Source: Paraburkholderia phenazinium
GTDB taxonomy: Bacteria; Pseudomonadota; Gammaproteobacteria; Burkholderiales; Burkholderiaceae
Reading direction: 5' to 3'
DNA: 64,000 bases
Assembly (NCBI RefSeq): GCF_900141745.1
Contig: NZ_FSRM01000001.1
Coordinates: 992,001-1,056,000, forward strand
The notes beneath the pieces were generated by a model. That model had not been told where the DNA came from and did not search any database. It was given only the letters and a program-made list of their open reading frames with translations. Shown in pieces: positions 27,611 to 35,828 of the stretch. The translations under genes were made by a program, and so were the position numbers. Each line of letters begins with the position of its first letter. Position 1 is the first letter of the stretch.

Positions 27611-28057
27611 TTAGCTCAACGCAAAATGGGATATCGAGAAGCTCGTCGCGACGAATGCTGTCGCGAGGAACGACACCCACATAAGCGTTCTGCTGGGAAC
27701 GTCGCTGCTGGCCGGATCGCTGAAATATTTCCGCGCGTCGGCGGCGCCAAAGACGACGAGTACAGACGATCCAATGATGAACGCTACGTGCCACACGAGG
27801 CCAATCCGCACCCACGCATAGCTTCCAGTTGACATCGGTTGGTCGAGAGCACAACCCAGTTCGTAGCATGCGGCGGCACTCATCGCGATGACGGTCCAGA
27901 ACAGTTGGCCGTGTTGCAATGCGGCCTTCAAAACATCGCCGGCAATCTCGCGATAGGCAAGTGAGAAATTCAGCAGTGGCAGCAGGGCGATGGGCGCAAG
28001 AATGGGCACCGCGATATTGGATAAGAGCCAGCTTAAGTGAGCTAAAAATTCGATCAT
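27611..28057 (-). CDS. Four-helix membrane protein, unknown
   Basis: A 148-residue protein with four predicted membrane helices at about residues 9-30 (WLLSNIAVPILAPIALLPLL), 52-70, 84-104 (IGLVWHVAFIIGSSVLVVFG) and 123-143. The loops are short; a conserved-looking loop DARKYFSDPASSDVPSR precedes helix four. The start at 28057 (MIEFLAHLSW) is chosen because the 65 residues of the in-frame extension to 28252 are not hydrophobic or domain-like. I do not recognise the family. With the 46-residue gene it makes a small membrane-protein cassette between lipA and tauA in lower-GC DNA. Confidence 0.6.
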   Translation of the reverse strand: MIEFLAHLSWLLSNIAVPILAPIALLPLLNFSLAYREIAGDVLKAALQHGQLFWTVIAMSAAACYELGCALDQPMSTGSYAWVRIGLVWHVAFIIGSSVLVVFGAADARKYFSDPASSDVPSRTLMWVSFLATAFVATSFSISHFALS

Positions 28058-28290
28058 GGTTTGAAGCGCATAGTGAAGAGATCTAACCCATGATCCGGTC
28101 CAGGCCATACGGCGGTCAATCGACCGAACGACCAGCTTGCGCTCCACCGCCAACCATGCTGCGTTCCGCGCCAAGCCACTACGCGTGCATCGCAACGGAC
28201 TTACCCATCCAACCCAACGTAAAAAGCAATGCCCAGGCAGCGTGATTAGCAATCGTGAATTCGTTAGAACCGCCTGTCTCCAAACTCCCT

Positions 28291-28296
28291 ATAGTC
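28291..28296 (+). promoter_or_regulatory. Candidate -10 element for tauABC
   Basis: TATAGT lies 40 bases before the tauA start codon in a 278-base gap (28058-28335). No clear -35; CysB-type activation would be expected for sulfonate genes but I cannot identify a site by eye. Confidence 0.3.
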
Positions 28297-28335
28297 GAAA
28301 GCCTCCCAAACACCTTATTAAAACGGGGCTTCTCG

Positions 28336-29361
28336 ATGAACCGATTCTTCCGTCCGCTGGCCGCACTCGTCACGCTGCTTGCTGTTTCCGCGCCTTTCGC
28401 GAGCGCCGCTCACGCCGATACCAAAGAGGTTGTGATCGCCTATCAGGACATGGTCTTGCCGTGGCGATACGCGCAGGCCACCGGCGAGGTCGAGAAGGAA
28501 ACGGGCTACAAGGTGGTCTACCGTCAACTGGGCAGCGGCGCGGAAGTGGTCCGTGCGTTGGCCTCGGGTTCGGTGCAACTCGGTGAAGCCGGTTCCAGTC
28601 CGATTGCGGCAGGCCTGTCGCAGGGCGTCGATATTTCGCTGTTCTGGATTCTCGACAACATCAACAATGCCGAGGCCCTGGTGGTGCGCGACGGTTCGGG
28701 CGTGACGAGCATCGCCGGTCTCAAGGGTAAAAAGATCGGCGTGCCGTTCGTGTCCACCTCGCATTTTCATACGCTGGTCGCGCTGCAAAACGCGGGCGTG
28801 AATCCGGCTGACGTGAAGATCGTCAATCTGCGTCCGCAAGAAGTAGCGGCTGCGTGGGACCGCGGCGACATCGACGCAACCTACATCTGGGACCCGGTGC
28901 TCGCCAAGGTGAAGAAGAACGGCAAGGTACTGATTACCTCAGGTCAGGTTGCAGAGGAGACGGGTAAGGCGACCTTCGACGGCTTCGTGGTCGACCGCAA
29001 GTTTGCCCAGCAAAACCCCGAGTTTGTCGCACGCTTCGTCAAGGTGCTAGCTGAAAGCGATGCAAGCTATCGCGATCACACCTCGGCATGGTCCGCCGCT
29101 TCGCCGCAGGTTGCAGCCGTTGCCAAGGAGTCCGGAGCGAATGCCCAGGATGTACCGGCGAGCCTCGCACTGTATGCCTTCCCGTCGGCAGCCCAGCAGG
29201 CGTCCAGCACGTGGCTCGGTGGCGGCGCGCAATCCGGGGCGGCGAAATCGCTGGCGGCCACGGCAGTGTTTCTGAAGACCCAGGGGACGATTCAAAATGT
29301 GCTGCCCGACTATTCGGCGGGTGTCGATCCGCACTTCGTTCAGCAGGCGGCGCACGAGTAA
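28336..29361 (+). CDS. tauA: Taurine/sulfonate ABC transporter substrate-binding protein
   Basis: A 341-residue periplasmic binding protein with a signal peptide at residues 1-27 (FASAAHA cleavage). The mature part fits the TauA/SsuA/NrtA family: VIAYQDMVLPWRYAQATGEVEKETGYKV, GSVQLGEAGSSPIAAGLSQGVDI, and the typical RPQEVAAAWDRGDIDATYIWDPVLAKVKKNGKVL. The closest subfamily by eye is TauA. First gene of tauABC. The start at 28336 (MNRFFRPLAAL) is chosen for the signal peptide; an in-frame upstream ATG at 28255 adds 27 residues. Confidence 0.9.
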   Translation: MNRFFRPLAALVTLLAVSAPFASAAHADTKEVVIAYQDMVLPWRYAQATGEVEKETGYKVVYRQLGSGAEVVRALASGSVQLGEAGSSPIAAGLSQGVDISLFWILDNINNAEALVVRDGSGVTSIAGLKGKKIGVPFVSTSHFHTLVALQNAGVNPADVKIVNLRPQEVAAAWDRGDIDATYIWDPVLAKVKKNGKVLITSGQVAEETGKATFDGFVVDRKFAQQNPEFVARFVKVLAESDASYRDHTSAWSAASPQVAAVAKESGANAQDVPASLALYAFPSAAQQASSTWLGGGAQSGAAKSLAATAVFLKTQGTIQNVLPDYSAGVDPHFVQQAAHE

Positions 29362-29429
29362 TGCGGTAATGATGGCGCGTCCTCAGGTCGCGCCTGTACC
29401 GCATCCTATTGGGAACCCACAGGCATTTT

Positions 29430-30227
29430 ATGAGTAGTCTGGAGATCCGGCGGCTGCACGTCGCCTACGAAGGTGCACGTGGCGCGCTCCCTCACGTCGC
29501 GCTGGCCGATGTCGATCTGAGCATCGAGTCCGGTGAGTTCGTCGTGGCGCTTGGCGCGTCCGGCTGCGGCAAGACGACCTTGCTCAATTGCATTGCTGGC
29601 TTTATCCAGCCAAGCGGCGGTGAAGTCCGTCTGAGCGGTGAGCTGGTCAATGGCCCGGGCGCCGATCGCGGCGTGGTGTTCCAGAAATACGCGTTATTGC
29701 CGTGGCTCGACGTGCTCGACAACGTCGCGCTCGGTCTTCGTTTTCAGCGTGTGCCGAAAGCGCAGCGCGAACGTATCGCGCTGCAGATGCTTGCGCTCGT
29801 CGGACTGGAGCAACATGCTCGCTCAAGGGTGTACGCCTTGTCGGGCGGGATGCAGCAACGCGTGGGGATCGCGCGGGCGCTCGCCAGCGATCCGCAGGTA
29901 CTGCTGATGGACGAGCCGATGGGCGCACTCGATGCCATGACGAGAGAGTCGATGCAGGAACTGGTGCTCGACGTCTGGGGCCGAACCCACAAGACCGTCT
30001 TCTTCATCACGCATAGCGTCGAAGAAGCCCTGTTTCTGGCGACGCGCCTCGTCGTGATGACACCCGGACCCGGGCGCATTGCCGAGAGCTACGATCTGCC
30101 GTTCGCCCGGCGTTTTCTGGAGACGCGCGACGCACGCGCAGTGAAGTCGTCGCCGGAATTTATCGAGTGGCGTGAGCGGTTGGTGCGGCGCCTGCATCAG
30201 CGCGCACCGGAAGAGGTGCTCTCGTGA
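29430..30227 (+). CDS. tauB: Taurine/sulfonate ABC transporter ATPase
   Basis: A 265-residue ABC ATPase with Walker [13 protein letters not shown]-loop [22 protein letters not shown], signature [16 protein letters not shown], Walker [13 protein letters not shown] and switch [10 protein letters not shown]. The PW(L)DV Q-loop and length match the nitrate/sulfonate/taurine importer ATPases. Start at 29430 ([11 protein letters not shown]). Lies 68 bases after tauA; its stop overlaps the tauC start. Confidence 0.92.
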   Translation: MSSLEIRRLHVAYEGARGALPHVALADVDLSIESGEFVVALGASGCGKTTLLNCIAGFIQPSGGEVRLSGELVNGPGADRGVVFQKYALLPWLDVLDNVALGLRFQRVPKAQRERIALQMLALVGLEQHARSRVYALSGGMQQRVGIARALASDPQVLLMDEPMGALDAMTRESMQELVLDVWGRTHKTVFFITHSVEEALFLATRLVVMTPGPGRIAESYDLPFARRFLETRDARAVKSSPEFIEWRERLVRRLHQRAPEEVLS

Positions 30228-31135
30228 CTGTGTCGAATGATTCACTTAACCAGGTGCCCCTGGCCTCGTCCGGCGTTACCGTGAAAGATTCGCCGCTTGC
30301 ATCGTCGTCATCCGCGCCGCTCCCGGAGAGGCGCGTGAGACCGGTACGCGCATGGCGCATGCCGGGTGAAGGGCCGACCGCGGCGCTGAGCATCGCTTCG
30401 GTGATTGCGCTGACGGCGTTGTGGTGGATCGCGACGCATCTGCACTGGCTGCCGCCGCTGTTCCTGCCGACGCCGGAAGCCGTCTGGAGCGCATTCATCG
30501 ACGCTTGTCATGGACGCATCCAGGGCGGCCTGCCCTTGTCGCAACACCTTGCGTGGAGCGCGCTGCGTGTGTTTGGCGCTTTTGCGCTGGCTACGGTGAC
30601 GGCGATTCCGGTCGGCATCCTGATGGGCGTGAGCCGGGTGGCGCGCGGGTTACTTGATCCGCCGCTGGAGTTTTACCGGCCGCTGCCGCCGCTCGCTTAC
30701 CTGCCGCTCGTGGTGATCTGGTTCGGCATCGACGAGACGGCGAAGATCGTCGTCATTTACCTCGCTTGCTTCGCGCCGATCGCCATGGCTGCGCGTGCCG
30801 GCGCGCGCAGCGCCACCGTCGAGCAGATTCATGCGGCTTACTCGCTCGGCGGTTCGTTCGCGCAGATCGTGCGCCATGTGGTCTTGCCCGCAGCATTGCC
30901 GGAGATTCTGACCGGACTGCGGATTGCAATCGGCTTTGGCTGGACCACGCTTGTCGCCGCCGAGATGGTGGCCGCGACCGCGGGCCTCGGTCAGATGGTG
31001 CTCAACGCGTCGAGCTTTTTGCGCACTGACGTCGTGGTAATGGGCATCGTGCTGATTGGTCTGATCGCGTGGATTTTCGATCTGGGCATGCGAGCGCTGG
31101 AACGGCGTCTGGTGCCCTGGAAGGGGCGGGTGTAA
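30224..31135 (+). CDS. tauC: Taurine/sulfonate ABC transporter permease
   Basis: A 303-residue inner-membrane permease with about six helices and the EAA-type coupling loop [25 protein letters not shown] near residues 202-226. It starts with GTG at 30224, overlapping the tauB TGA (GTGA), so translation is coupled. The first about 45 residues are a hydrophilic Pro/Ser/Ala leader. No tauD (taurine dioxygenase) follows; the next gene is convergent. Confidence 0.91.
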   Translation: MTVSNDSLNQVPLASSGVTVKDSPLASSSSAPLPERRVRPVRAWRMPGEGPTAALSIASVIALTALWWIATHLHWLPPLFLPTPEAVWSAFIDACHGRIQGGLPLSQHLAWSALRVFGAFALATVTAIPVGILMGVSRVARGLLDPPLEFYRPLPPLAYLPLVVIWFGIDETAKIVVIYLACFAPIAMAARAGARSATVEQIHAAYSLGGSFAQIVRHVVLPAALPEILTGLRIAIGFGWTTLVAAEMVAATAGLGQMVLNASSFLRTDVVVMGIVLIGLIAWIFDLGMRALERRLVPWKGRV

Positions 31136-31150
31136 TGCGTCTTGTGGCTC

Positions 31151-31834
31151 TTAGACAAACAACTCAATCACCGGCCAGTTCCGTTCCAGCGCAATCGCGC
31201 GCAGCCGCTCGTCCGGATTGGTCGCCACCGGGTCGGTGACGCGCTCGAGCAGCGGCACGTCGTTGATTGAATCGCTGTAGAAGTAGCTTTTCGGAAAGTC
31301 CTGCAACGCGTACCCGAGCGATGCCAGCCAGCTTTCCGTGCGCACGATCTTGCCTTCGCGGAACGTCGGCACGCCGACGGCCGCGCCGGTATAGCGGCCG
31401 CGCGGATCGCCACCCTCGGTGCAGAGTTCGATGCCGAGCAGATGCTCAAACCCGAGTGCCTTGCCGATCGGCGCCGTCACGAACACATTCGTCGCGGTGA
31501 CGATGCAGCACAGGTCGCCGGCATCGAGGTGCCGCTGGATCAGTTCGCGGGCGGCCGGCCGGATCGCCGGCACAATCACTTCGCTCATGAACAACGCATG
31601 CCATGCATCGAGTTGTGCGCGTGAATGACGTGTCAGCGGGGCGAGCGTGTAGTTCAGGAAATCGCTCATATCGAGTGTGCCCGCCACGTATTGGCGGTAG
31701 TACGCGTCGATCTCCTGCGCGTGCCGCTCGGCGCCTTCCACACCCAGCTTCGCCATGAAGTGGGCCCAGGCCTGATCGCTGTCGAGCGGCAGCAGCGTAT
31801 GGTCCAGATCGAACAGCGCGAGGTTACGACTCAT
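31151..31834 (-). CDS. HAD-IB family phosphatase
   Basis: A 227-residue HAD hydrolase. Motif I is FDLDHTLLPLDSD (nucleophile Asp8, acid Asp10), motif II is CIVTATN, and motif III/IV are in FPKSYFYSDSINDVPLLERV. The helical cap type and length put it in subfamily IB with SerB-like and histidinol-phosphatase-like enzymes. The exact substrate is not decided. It is convergent with tauC and divergent from the Na/Pi transporter. The start at 31834 (MSRNLALFDLDH) is chosen because motif I then lies near the N-terminus as usual. Confidence 0.9.
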   Translation of the reverse strand: MSRNLALFDLDHTLLPLDSDQAWAHFMAKLGVEGAERHAQEIDAYYRQYVAGTLDMSDFLNYTLAPLTRHSRAQLDAWHALFMSEVIVPAIRPAARELIQRHLDAGDLCCIVTATNVFVTAPIGKALGFEHLLGIELCTEGGDPRGRYTGAAVGVPTFREGKIVRTESWLASLGYALQDFPKSYFYSDSINDVPLLERVTDPVATNPDERLRAIALERNWPVIELFV

Positions 31835-32040
31835 CCCAGGATTCCTTGCATCCAACGCTTCGACACCAACCCCATTGCTGGATCGGCACGCTTTTCCCAT
31901 CCTCGCAGATCGTATATTTAAGTGCACAAAATTACAATAAACCAAATTTGTGCAACACTATCGTCATATTTCTCCGGATGTCGCCAGGTGGCCGCATGCG
32001 GGTCGGGTTACGGTTAGAGCATTGAGAAGCGTCGTGCCTT

Positions 32041-33708
32041 ATGTTGATTCTCCTGAACCTTCTCTCCGGTGTGGCTTTGCTCGTATGGGGGTCGCACATC
32101 GTCCGCACGGGCATCCTGCGCGTGCTCGGCGCGGATCTGCGCAGCGCCCTCGGGCGTAGCACCGGCAGCCGCCTGCGCGCGTTCGGGTCCGGCATCGCGG
32201 TGACCAGCCTCGTGCAAAGCAGCAATGCCACTGCGGTGATTGTGACGTCGTTCGCAGCCCAGGGTTTGCTACCGCTTGCCAGTGGTCTTGCCATCATGTT
32301 GGGCGCGGATGTCGGCACGGCCTTGATGGCGCGGGTGCTCACGCTCGATCTGTCGTGGCTGTCGCCAATCCTCTTGCTGCTCGGCGTACCGTTGTTCCTG
32401 ACGCGCAAGCAGACGCGTGTGGGCCAGGCGGGCCGTACGGCGATCGGCCTTGGGCTCATCCTGCTGGCGCTGCATCTGATCGTCGAAGCCGCGCAGCCGA
32501 TGATGCAAGGCGCCGGCGTACGCGTGATGTTCGGTGCCTTGACCGGCGACACGATGCTCGATGCCCTGGTTGGCGCCGCCTTCGCGGTGATTTCCTACTC
32601 GAGTCTCGCGGCCGTGCTGTTGACGGCGACGCTGGCATCGTCCGGAGTGATTTCGCTGAAAGTGGCGTTGTGCCTCGTGATTGGTGCCAATCTGGGCAGC
32701 GGCCTGCTGGCGTTGAGCGGCACGTTGGCGCAAAACGCCGCGGCACGGCGCCTCGCACTCGGCAGTCTGGTGTTCAAGCTCGCGGGTGCGTTGCTCATCC
32801 TGCCATTCGCTTCCCTGTTGGCGCGTGGCTTGCCGGTGCTCATCGGCAATCCGCGTGAGGCGGTGGTCGGGTTCCATTTGATCTACAACGCGCTGCGTTG
32901 CTGCGCGTGCCTCGCGCTGATCGACCCGGTTGCACGCGTCTGCAGCCGGCTGCTGCCGGACCGGCCGCAGCAGGACGGCGCACTGCGGGCGCTACATCTC
33001 GACGTGGCCGCACTTTCCACGCCGTCTCTGGCACTGGCCAATTCGGCGCGCGAAGTGCTGCGCATCGGCGACATCGTCCGGACCATGCTCGACAACGTCG
33101 CCGGGCTGCTTCATCACAATGATCTTGCCAAGGCACGCGAGACGATTCGTATGGACGACGACATCGACCAGCTTTATGCCGCGGTCAAAAGCTACCTCGC
33201 CAGAATTTCCCGCGAGCAGCTCGACGAGGCGGACAGTCGGCGCTGGACCGACATCATCGCGCTCACCATCAATCTTGAGCACGCGGGCGACATCATCGAG
33301 CGTATCGTCAACAATATCGAAGAGAAAAAGATCGCCCACCGGCTTGCGTTTTCGGAGCAGGGTCTCGGCGAACTGGAGGATCTGCACGCTCGCCTCGTCA
33401 GCAATCTGCAACTCGGGTTATCGGTGTTTCTCAACAATGACCTGCGTTGCGCGGAGAGCTTGCTGGCTGAGAAGGAGCGCTTCCGGGATCTCGAGCGGGT
33501 CTACTCCTATGCCCACCTCGACCGCCTGGCCGGGCAAACCTTGCGCAGCGTCGAGACGAGCGCGCTGCATCTCGACATGATCAGCGACATGAAGCGGCTA
33601 AATTCGCTGTTCTGCTCGACGGCCTATCCGGTGCTCGACGCAGCCGGCGCGCTACACGATACGCGCTTGCGCAAACGCGTCCTGGATACCCTGCACGCGC
33701 CGGAATAG
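32041..33708 (+). CDS. Na+/phosphate cotransporter family protein with PhoU-like domain
   Basis: A 555-residue NptA/PNaS-family transporter. Two inverted repeats carry LVQSSNATAVIVTSFAAQGLL (about residues 59-80) and SYSSLAAVLLTATLASSGVISL (about 183-205). There are about eight membrane helices, then a cytosolic PhoU-like helical bundle from about residue 340 (ALANSAREVLRIGDIVRTMLDN). The family imports phosphate with sodium, or exports it. The neighbouring HAD phosphatase (divergent) and glycerophosphodiester genes make phosphorus metabolism the common theme. Only 12 bases separate its stop from the convergent GlpR-like gene. Confidence 0.92.
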   Translation: MLILLNLLSGVALLVWGSHIVRTGILRVLGADLRSALGRSTGSRLRAFGSGIAVTSLVQSSNATAVIVTSFAAQGLLPLASGLAIMLGADVGTALMARVLTLDLSWLSPILLLLGVPLFLTRKQTRVGQAGRTAIGLGLILLALHLIVEAAQPMMQGAGVRVMFGALTGDTMLDALVGAAFAVISYSSLAAVLLTATLASSGVISLKVALCLVIGANLGSGLLALSGTLAQNAAARRLALGSLVFKLAGALLILPFASLLARGLPVLIGNPREAVVGFHLIYNALRCCACLALIDPVARVCSRLLPDRPQQDGALRALHLDVAALSTPSLALANSAREVLRIGDIVRTMLDNVAGLLHHNDLAKARETIRMDDDIDQLYAAVKSYLARISREQLDEADSRRWTDIIALTINLEHAGDIIERIVNNIEEKKIAHRLAFSEQGLGELEDLHARLVSNLQLGLSVFLNNDLRCAESLLAEKERFRDLERVYSYAHLDRLAGQTLRSVETSALHLDMISDMKRLNSLFCSTAYPVLDAAGALHDTRLRKRVLDTLHAPE

Positions 33709-33720
33709 CCGCTATCGCCT

Positions 33721-34494
33721 CTACGCGAGAATGACCCGCGCCACCTTCTTCTTCAGCGGCGCGAATTCGGTGGACTCGGCCGCCTTCTTGTTGGTGATCA
33801 GCACGTCGACGTCCTCGGCCGGGCAGTACGAGATGCGACTGCGCTGACCGATCTTGCTGTAATCGGCGAGGATCACTACGCGTTGCGCGTTGGCGACCAT
33901 CGCCCGTGCCACCTCGGTTTCTTCGTGATCGTAATTGGTGGCGCCATGCCGATGATCGATGCCGACTGGCGACAGCAATGCCACGTCGGCCCGGTAGCGA
34001 TGAATGTCCAGGATTGTCGTGCTGCCGCCCGTCGCCATGGCCCGGTCGCTGATCGATCCGCCGAGCAGTATGACCTCATTGCGGGCTTCGGCTTGCTGCT
34101 CGGCGGCGCCACGCATTTTCAGCGCGACGTCAATCGAATTGGTCACTACCGTCAGATTGGCGAGCTTCGCCAGCTCTTCCGCCAGCGCCGAGGTCGTCGT
34201 GCCGGCGTCGATAAACAAGGTCTGGCCGCTGGAGATGACCCCCATCGCAGCCTTGGCGATCGCCGTCTTCGATTTGACCCGGGTGTGGGCGCGTTCGGCG
34301 ATAGGTGCTTCGTCAGCGGGCTTGATTGCACCGCCATGCACCCTCCGCAATTCGCCGAGTGCTTCCAGATCGAGCAGATCGCGCCGCACGGTTTCGCGCG
34401 AGACACCGAGATCCGCCATGATCCGTTCGGTCGACACCCGTTGCAGTGTCGAGAGCAGCGCGCGAATTCTCTGATGACGGTCTTCCTGCCACAT
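33721..34494 (-). CDS. DeoR/GlpR-family transcriptional repressor
   Basis: A 257-residue regulator. The DeoR helix-turn-helix is at the N-terminus (QRIRALLSTLQRVSTERIMA, LGVSRETVRRDLLDLEALG, RRVHGGAIK). A DeoR-C sugar-phosphate sensor domain follows (TLFIDAGTTTSALAEELAK, GGSISDRAMATGGSTT, ILADYSKIGQRSRI). Such repressors respond to glycerol-3-phosphate or other phosphorylated sugars. It is divergent from the glycerophosphodiesterase-ABC operon; the shared 432-base region carries three half-sites like those bound by E. coli GlpR, so glycerol-3-phosphate is the likely signal (inference). The start at 34494 fits the family length. Confidence 0.92.
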   Translation of the reverse strand: MWQEDRHQRIRALLSTLQRVSTERIMADLGVSRETVRRDLLDLEALGELRRVHGGAIKPADEAPIAERAHTRVKSKTAIAKAAMGVISSGQTLFIDAGTTTSALAEELAKLANLTVVTNSIDVALKMRGAAEQQAEARNEVILLGGSISDRAMATGGSTTILDIHRYRADVALLSPVGIDHRHGATNYDHEETEVARAMVANAQRVVILADYSKIGQRSRISYCPAEDVDVLITNKKAAESTEFAPLKKKVARVILA

Positions 34495-34926
34495 GCATTT
34501 CCCTCTGCGATCAAGTCGTCTGGACGGTTTTTCTACGTAACATCACTGACATGATTGTGTGTCGCCCCGATGTCATTGGCCCCACTTTAACCGTTTTGCG
34601 TTGTATTTTTTTGGTCCCTTGCAAATTTGTGTATTTAAATTTAGCCTTCGCAGATTGGACGACTGTCATCGAATCCGAACACGGAATGTTCGAAAAGGAA
34701 TTGAAGTGTCCCGTTTTCGAACATCGGTTGTCGCTTTTGCAGGCAACCGACTGTATGCTGCCTCCATCCTAAGCCAGGTGGCCCATTTCGCCGTCCGTTT
34801 CGATGCCGTGCCGCAGCACGACAGCTTGCTGACGAATAATACCGTTCGGTTCGTCATCCTGACGACCAGACGATGTGCCTGGTGAAGCGTGCGGTACATA
34901 AGAGACCATTTCGAAGGTGCGTAGAC
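34495..34926. other. 432-base divergent control region (GlpR-like / ugpQ operon)
   Basis: AT-rich compared with the genes around it, with T-rich runs at 34608-34615 and 34621-34650. It contains the GlpR-like half-sites described separately and no credible gene. TATGCT at about 34753 is a weak -10 candidate for the ugpQ operon. Confidence 0.5.
34676..34724. promoter_or_regulatory. GlpR-type operator cluster
   Basis: Three half-sites are visible: CGAACA (34676-34681), TGTTCG (34687-34692) and CGAACA (34718-34723). The first two form a dyad with a 5-base spacer. In addition ATGTTCGAAAA (34686-34696) and TTTTCGAACAT (34714-34724) are exact inverted copies of each other. E. coli GlpR binds half-sites of the form ATGTTCG, so this is a good operator for the adjacent DeoR/GlpR-type repressor. 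Confidence 0.65.
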
Positions 34927-35709
34927 GTGGGAACTGGAATTGATCGTACTGTTGCCGACTGGCCGTATCCGCGGCTCGTCGCGCACCGCTGCGGCGGAAC
35001 GCTCGCACCGGAAAATACGCTGGCGGGCTTCGACGCCTGCAAGCGTTATGGGTATCGCATGGTCGAATTCGACGCCAAGCTATCGGCGGACGACCAGCTC
35101 TTCCTGCTCCACGACGACACGCTCGAGCGCACGACCAACGGCCACGGCCCTGCCGCTGAGCAGACGTGGGAACAGTTGGCGAAGCTCGATGCCGGCTCAT
35201 GGCGCGACGCCGCGTTCGCCGGCGAACGCCTGCCGACACTCGCCGAGGTTGCCGCACGCTGCAAGCAGGACGGCATCTCCGCCAACATCGAAATCAAACC
35301 GTGTCCCGGCCGAGATACCATCACCGGTCAGCTCGTCGCAGCCGCTGCGCTGGAGCTCTGGCAGGGCCATACGCAGCCGCTGCTGTCATCCTTCTCATAC
35401 GAAGCGCTCGCCGCCGCGCGAGATGCCGCGCCGTCGCTGCCGCGCGGGATGTTGTTCGAAGCGGTGCCGGACGACTGGCTGCGCATTGTGCGCGAACTCG
35501 ATTGCGTGTCGCTGCACGCCAGCCACAAATATCTGACTGCTGAACAGGTCGCCGAGATTCGCGCCGCAGGTTTGCGCGTGCTCGTCTACACCGTCAACGA
35601 CCCGGAGCGCGCGGAGCTGCTGGCGCAATGGGGTGTCGACATGTTTTGCACCGATCGACTCGATCTGCTCGCGCACGACATGCTGTCCACGCCGAATAGC
35701 CCGGCCTAA
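34927..35709 (+). CDS. ugpQ: Glycerophosphodiester phosphodiesterase
   Basis: A 260-residue GDPD TIM-barrel enzyme that splits glycerophosphodiesters into glycerol-3-phosphate and alcohol. Catalytic elements: AHRCGGTLAPENTLAGF (His-Arg, Glu), MVEFDAKLSADDQLFLLHDDTLERTTNG (Glu, Asp, His). There is no signal peptide, so it is cytosolic and acts after import. The GTG at 34927 is chosen: it follows GAAGG, and the family usually starts 12-15 residues before the AHR motif; the in-frame ATG at 34873 is an alternative. First gene of the operon with the four ABC genes. Confidence 0.9.
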   Translation: MGTGIDRTVADWPYPRLVAHRCGGTLAPENTLAGFDACKRYGYRMVEFDAKLSADDQLFLLHDDTLERTTNGHGPAAEQTWEQLAKLDAGSWRDAAFAGERLPTLAEVAARCKQDGISANIEIKPCPGRDTITGQLVAAAALELWQGHTQPLLSSFSYEALAAARDAAPSLPRGMLFEAVPDDWLRIVRELDCVSLHASHKYLTAEQVAEIRAAGLRVLVYTVNDPERAELLAQWGVDMFCTDRLDLLAHDMLSTPNSPA

Positions 35710-35745
35710 CCCGGCTCGCGGCGTAACCGGCAGACATGGCAGGCA

Positions 35746-35765
35746 GGCGCCCGGAATCGGGCGCC
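35746..35765 (+). other. Intercistronic hairpin between ugpQ and the binding-protein gene
   Basis: GGCGCCCG (35746-35753), loop GAAT, CGGGCGCC (35758-35765): a perfect 8-bp GC stem without a T-tract. It probably stabilises or separates mRNA segments so the binding protein is made in excess. Confidence 0.55.
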
Positions 35766-35828
35766 GAAGACAACTATCAGATGCAGTTTTCCTAACGTAC
35801 TAATTTTCGGCAAAGGATGGGGAATACT

